NCBI GenBank assembly: GCA_018436925.1
Contig: JAHDKI010000020.1
Location: 27,501 to 91,500 of the forward strand
Direction: 5' to 3'
Source: Syntrophaceae bacterium
Lineage (GTDB): Bacteria; Desulfobacterota; Syntrophia; Syntrophales; Smithellaceae
Length of the DNA: 64,000 nucleotides
How positions within the stretch are numbered: position 1 is the first letter of the stretch; every line of letters begins with the position of its first letter. Positions 63,542-64,000 of this stretch are shown here, one piece after another. The position numbers and the translations under genes were made by a program. The notes beneath the pieces were generated by a model that saw only the letters and a program-made list of their open reading frames with translations, was not told the origin of the DNA and did not search any database.

Positions 63542-64000
63542 TTGAAAGTTTCATATTATCCGGGTTGCTCGCTGCATGGAATGGGGAAAGAATACGATCA
63601 GTCCATGAAGGCTGTCAGTCGTGCCCTCAACATTGAGCTCAAAGAAATCGACGATTGGTCCTGCTGCGGAGCGTCCGCCGCGCATAACACGAATTTCGAC
63701 CTGTCCGTCGCTCTGCCCGCGCGCAACCTGATTGCGGCGGAAAAAGACGCCATGGACGTGATGGTTCCCTGCGCGGCCTGCTTCAACCGTTTCAAAATGG
63801 CCGAACATCATTTGAAGGCCGACCCGGACCTGAAAACGCGAATCGAAGGCGCAGTGGGGGCCAAGTATCAAGGTGGCATCGCCATCCGCAACCCGATCGA
63901 CGTCATTTACACTGAAATCGGAATTGACGCCCTGACGGCGAAAGTGGTCAAGCCGATGACCGGATTGAAGCCTGTTTCCTATTACGGCTGCCTCCTGCTG
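63542..64000 (+). CDS. hdrB: Heterodisulfide reductase subunit B-like protein, 3' truncated by window end
   Basis: About 153 residues are visible before the window ends. The opening VSYYPGCSLHGMGKEYDQS and WSCCGASAAH and VPCAACFNRF are parts of the first CCG domain, which holds the noncubane [4Fe-4S] cluster that reduces disulfides in HdrB. The second CCG motif begins at the edge (SYYGC). The start is TTG after GAAGGAGGCTACTC. Fifth gene of the Hdr operon. Confidence 0.9.
   Translation, partial: MKVSYYPGCSLHGMGKEYDQSMKAVSRALNIELKEIDDWSCCGASAAHNTNFDLSVALPARNLIAAEKDAMDVMVPCAACFNRFKMAEHHLKADPDLKTRIEGAVGAKYQGGIAIRNPIDVIYTEIGIDALTAKVVKPMTGLKPVSYYGCLLL

Overview
The window looks like a chromosome segment of an anaerobic, selenocysteine-using member of the Desulfobacterota, most like Syntrophales (Syntrophus/Smithella-type). 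The reasons are a heterodisulfide-reductase (Hdr) locus with a selenocysteine MvhD-like subunit, many acyl-CoA enzymes, stand-alone ferredoxin-type proteins, hypAB, GTP-type PEP carboxykinase, a TRAP transporter and moderately high GC. This placement is inference from gene content. I saw no insertion sequence, prophage or CRISPR array.

Layout. 1-6.7 kb: the end of a flavin oxidoreductase, two related winged-helix/ferredoxin proteins around hypA-hypB, a NeuD-type acetyltransferase and an NDP-forming acyl-CoA synthetase subunit. 7-10.6 kb: exported proteins of unknown function, including a Cys-rich lipoprotein. 10.7-17.2 kb: a FATP-like acyl-CoA synthetase, DinB, CreA, an exported flavoprotein and a TetR regulator. 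17.4-25.2 kb: an acyl-CoA operon with a substrate-binding protein, acyl-CoA dehydrogenase, 4-hydroxybutyryl-CoA dehydratase-like enzyme, AMP-forming ligase and 3-hydroxyacyl-CoA dehydrogenase. 25.3-35 kb: a second acyl-CoA dehydrogenase, a BASS-type transporter coupled to a DsbA/FrnE-like protein with an in-frame TGA (probable Sec), several small enzymes and PckG. 35.1-38.4 kb: a TRAP transporter. 38.6-48.5 kb: hisI-hisG-hisB-x-hisA, HIT, YqeY, dnaG, rpoD, a tRNA(CAU), a zinc-ribbon protein, RNase H and rnpB. 48.5-56.2 kb: a Cache membrane protein, atpE, an NtrB/NtrC-type two-component pair, engB and a small GGDEF-like protein. 57-64 kb: an Hdr operon (giant HdrA, Sec-MvhD, FrhB/FdhB-like, HdrC, HdrB) that runs off the window end.

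How it fits together. The acyl-CoA operon and the synthetases would activate and oxidise fatty or related acids. The Hdr complex could balance the resulting electrons among NAD(P)H, ferredoxin and disulfide-type acceptors. A TetR protein encoded beside the acyl-CoA operon probably binds a 15-bp site (AACGAACGTTC[G/T]ATA) found in that operon's promoter and again between the FATP-like synthetase and dinB.

Most notable: (1) two genes with in-frame TGA codons at redox-Cys positions, each followed by a plausible SECIS hairpin, a FrnE/DsbA-like UxxC protein and an MvhD-like protein; (2) an RpoD whose C-terminus lacks the region 4.2 helix-turn-helix and ends in an Asp-rich tail; (3) a radical-type dehydratase with conserved cluster ligands in a beta-oxidation-like operon; (4) an HdrA'-GltD-HdrA fusion of 1476 residues.
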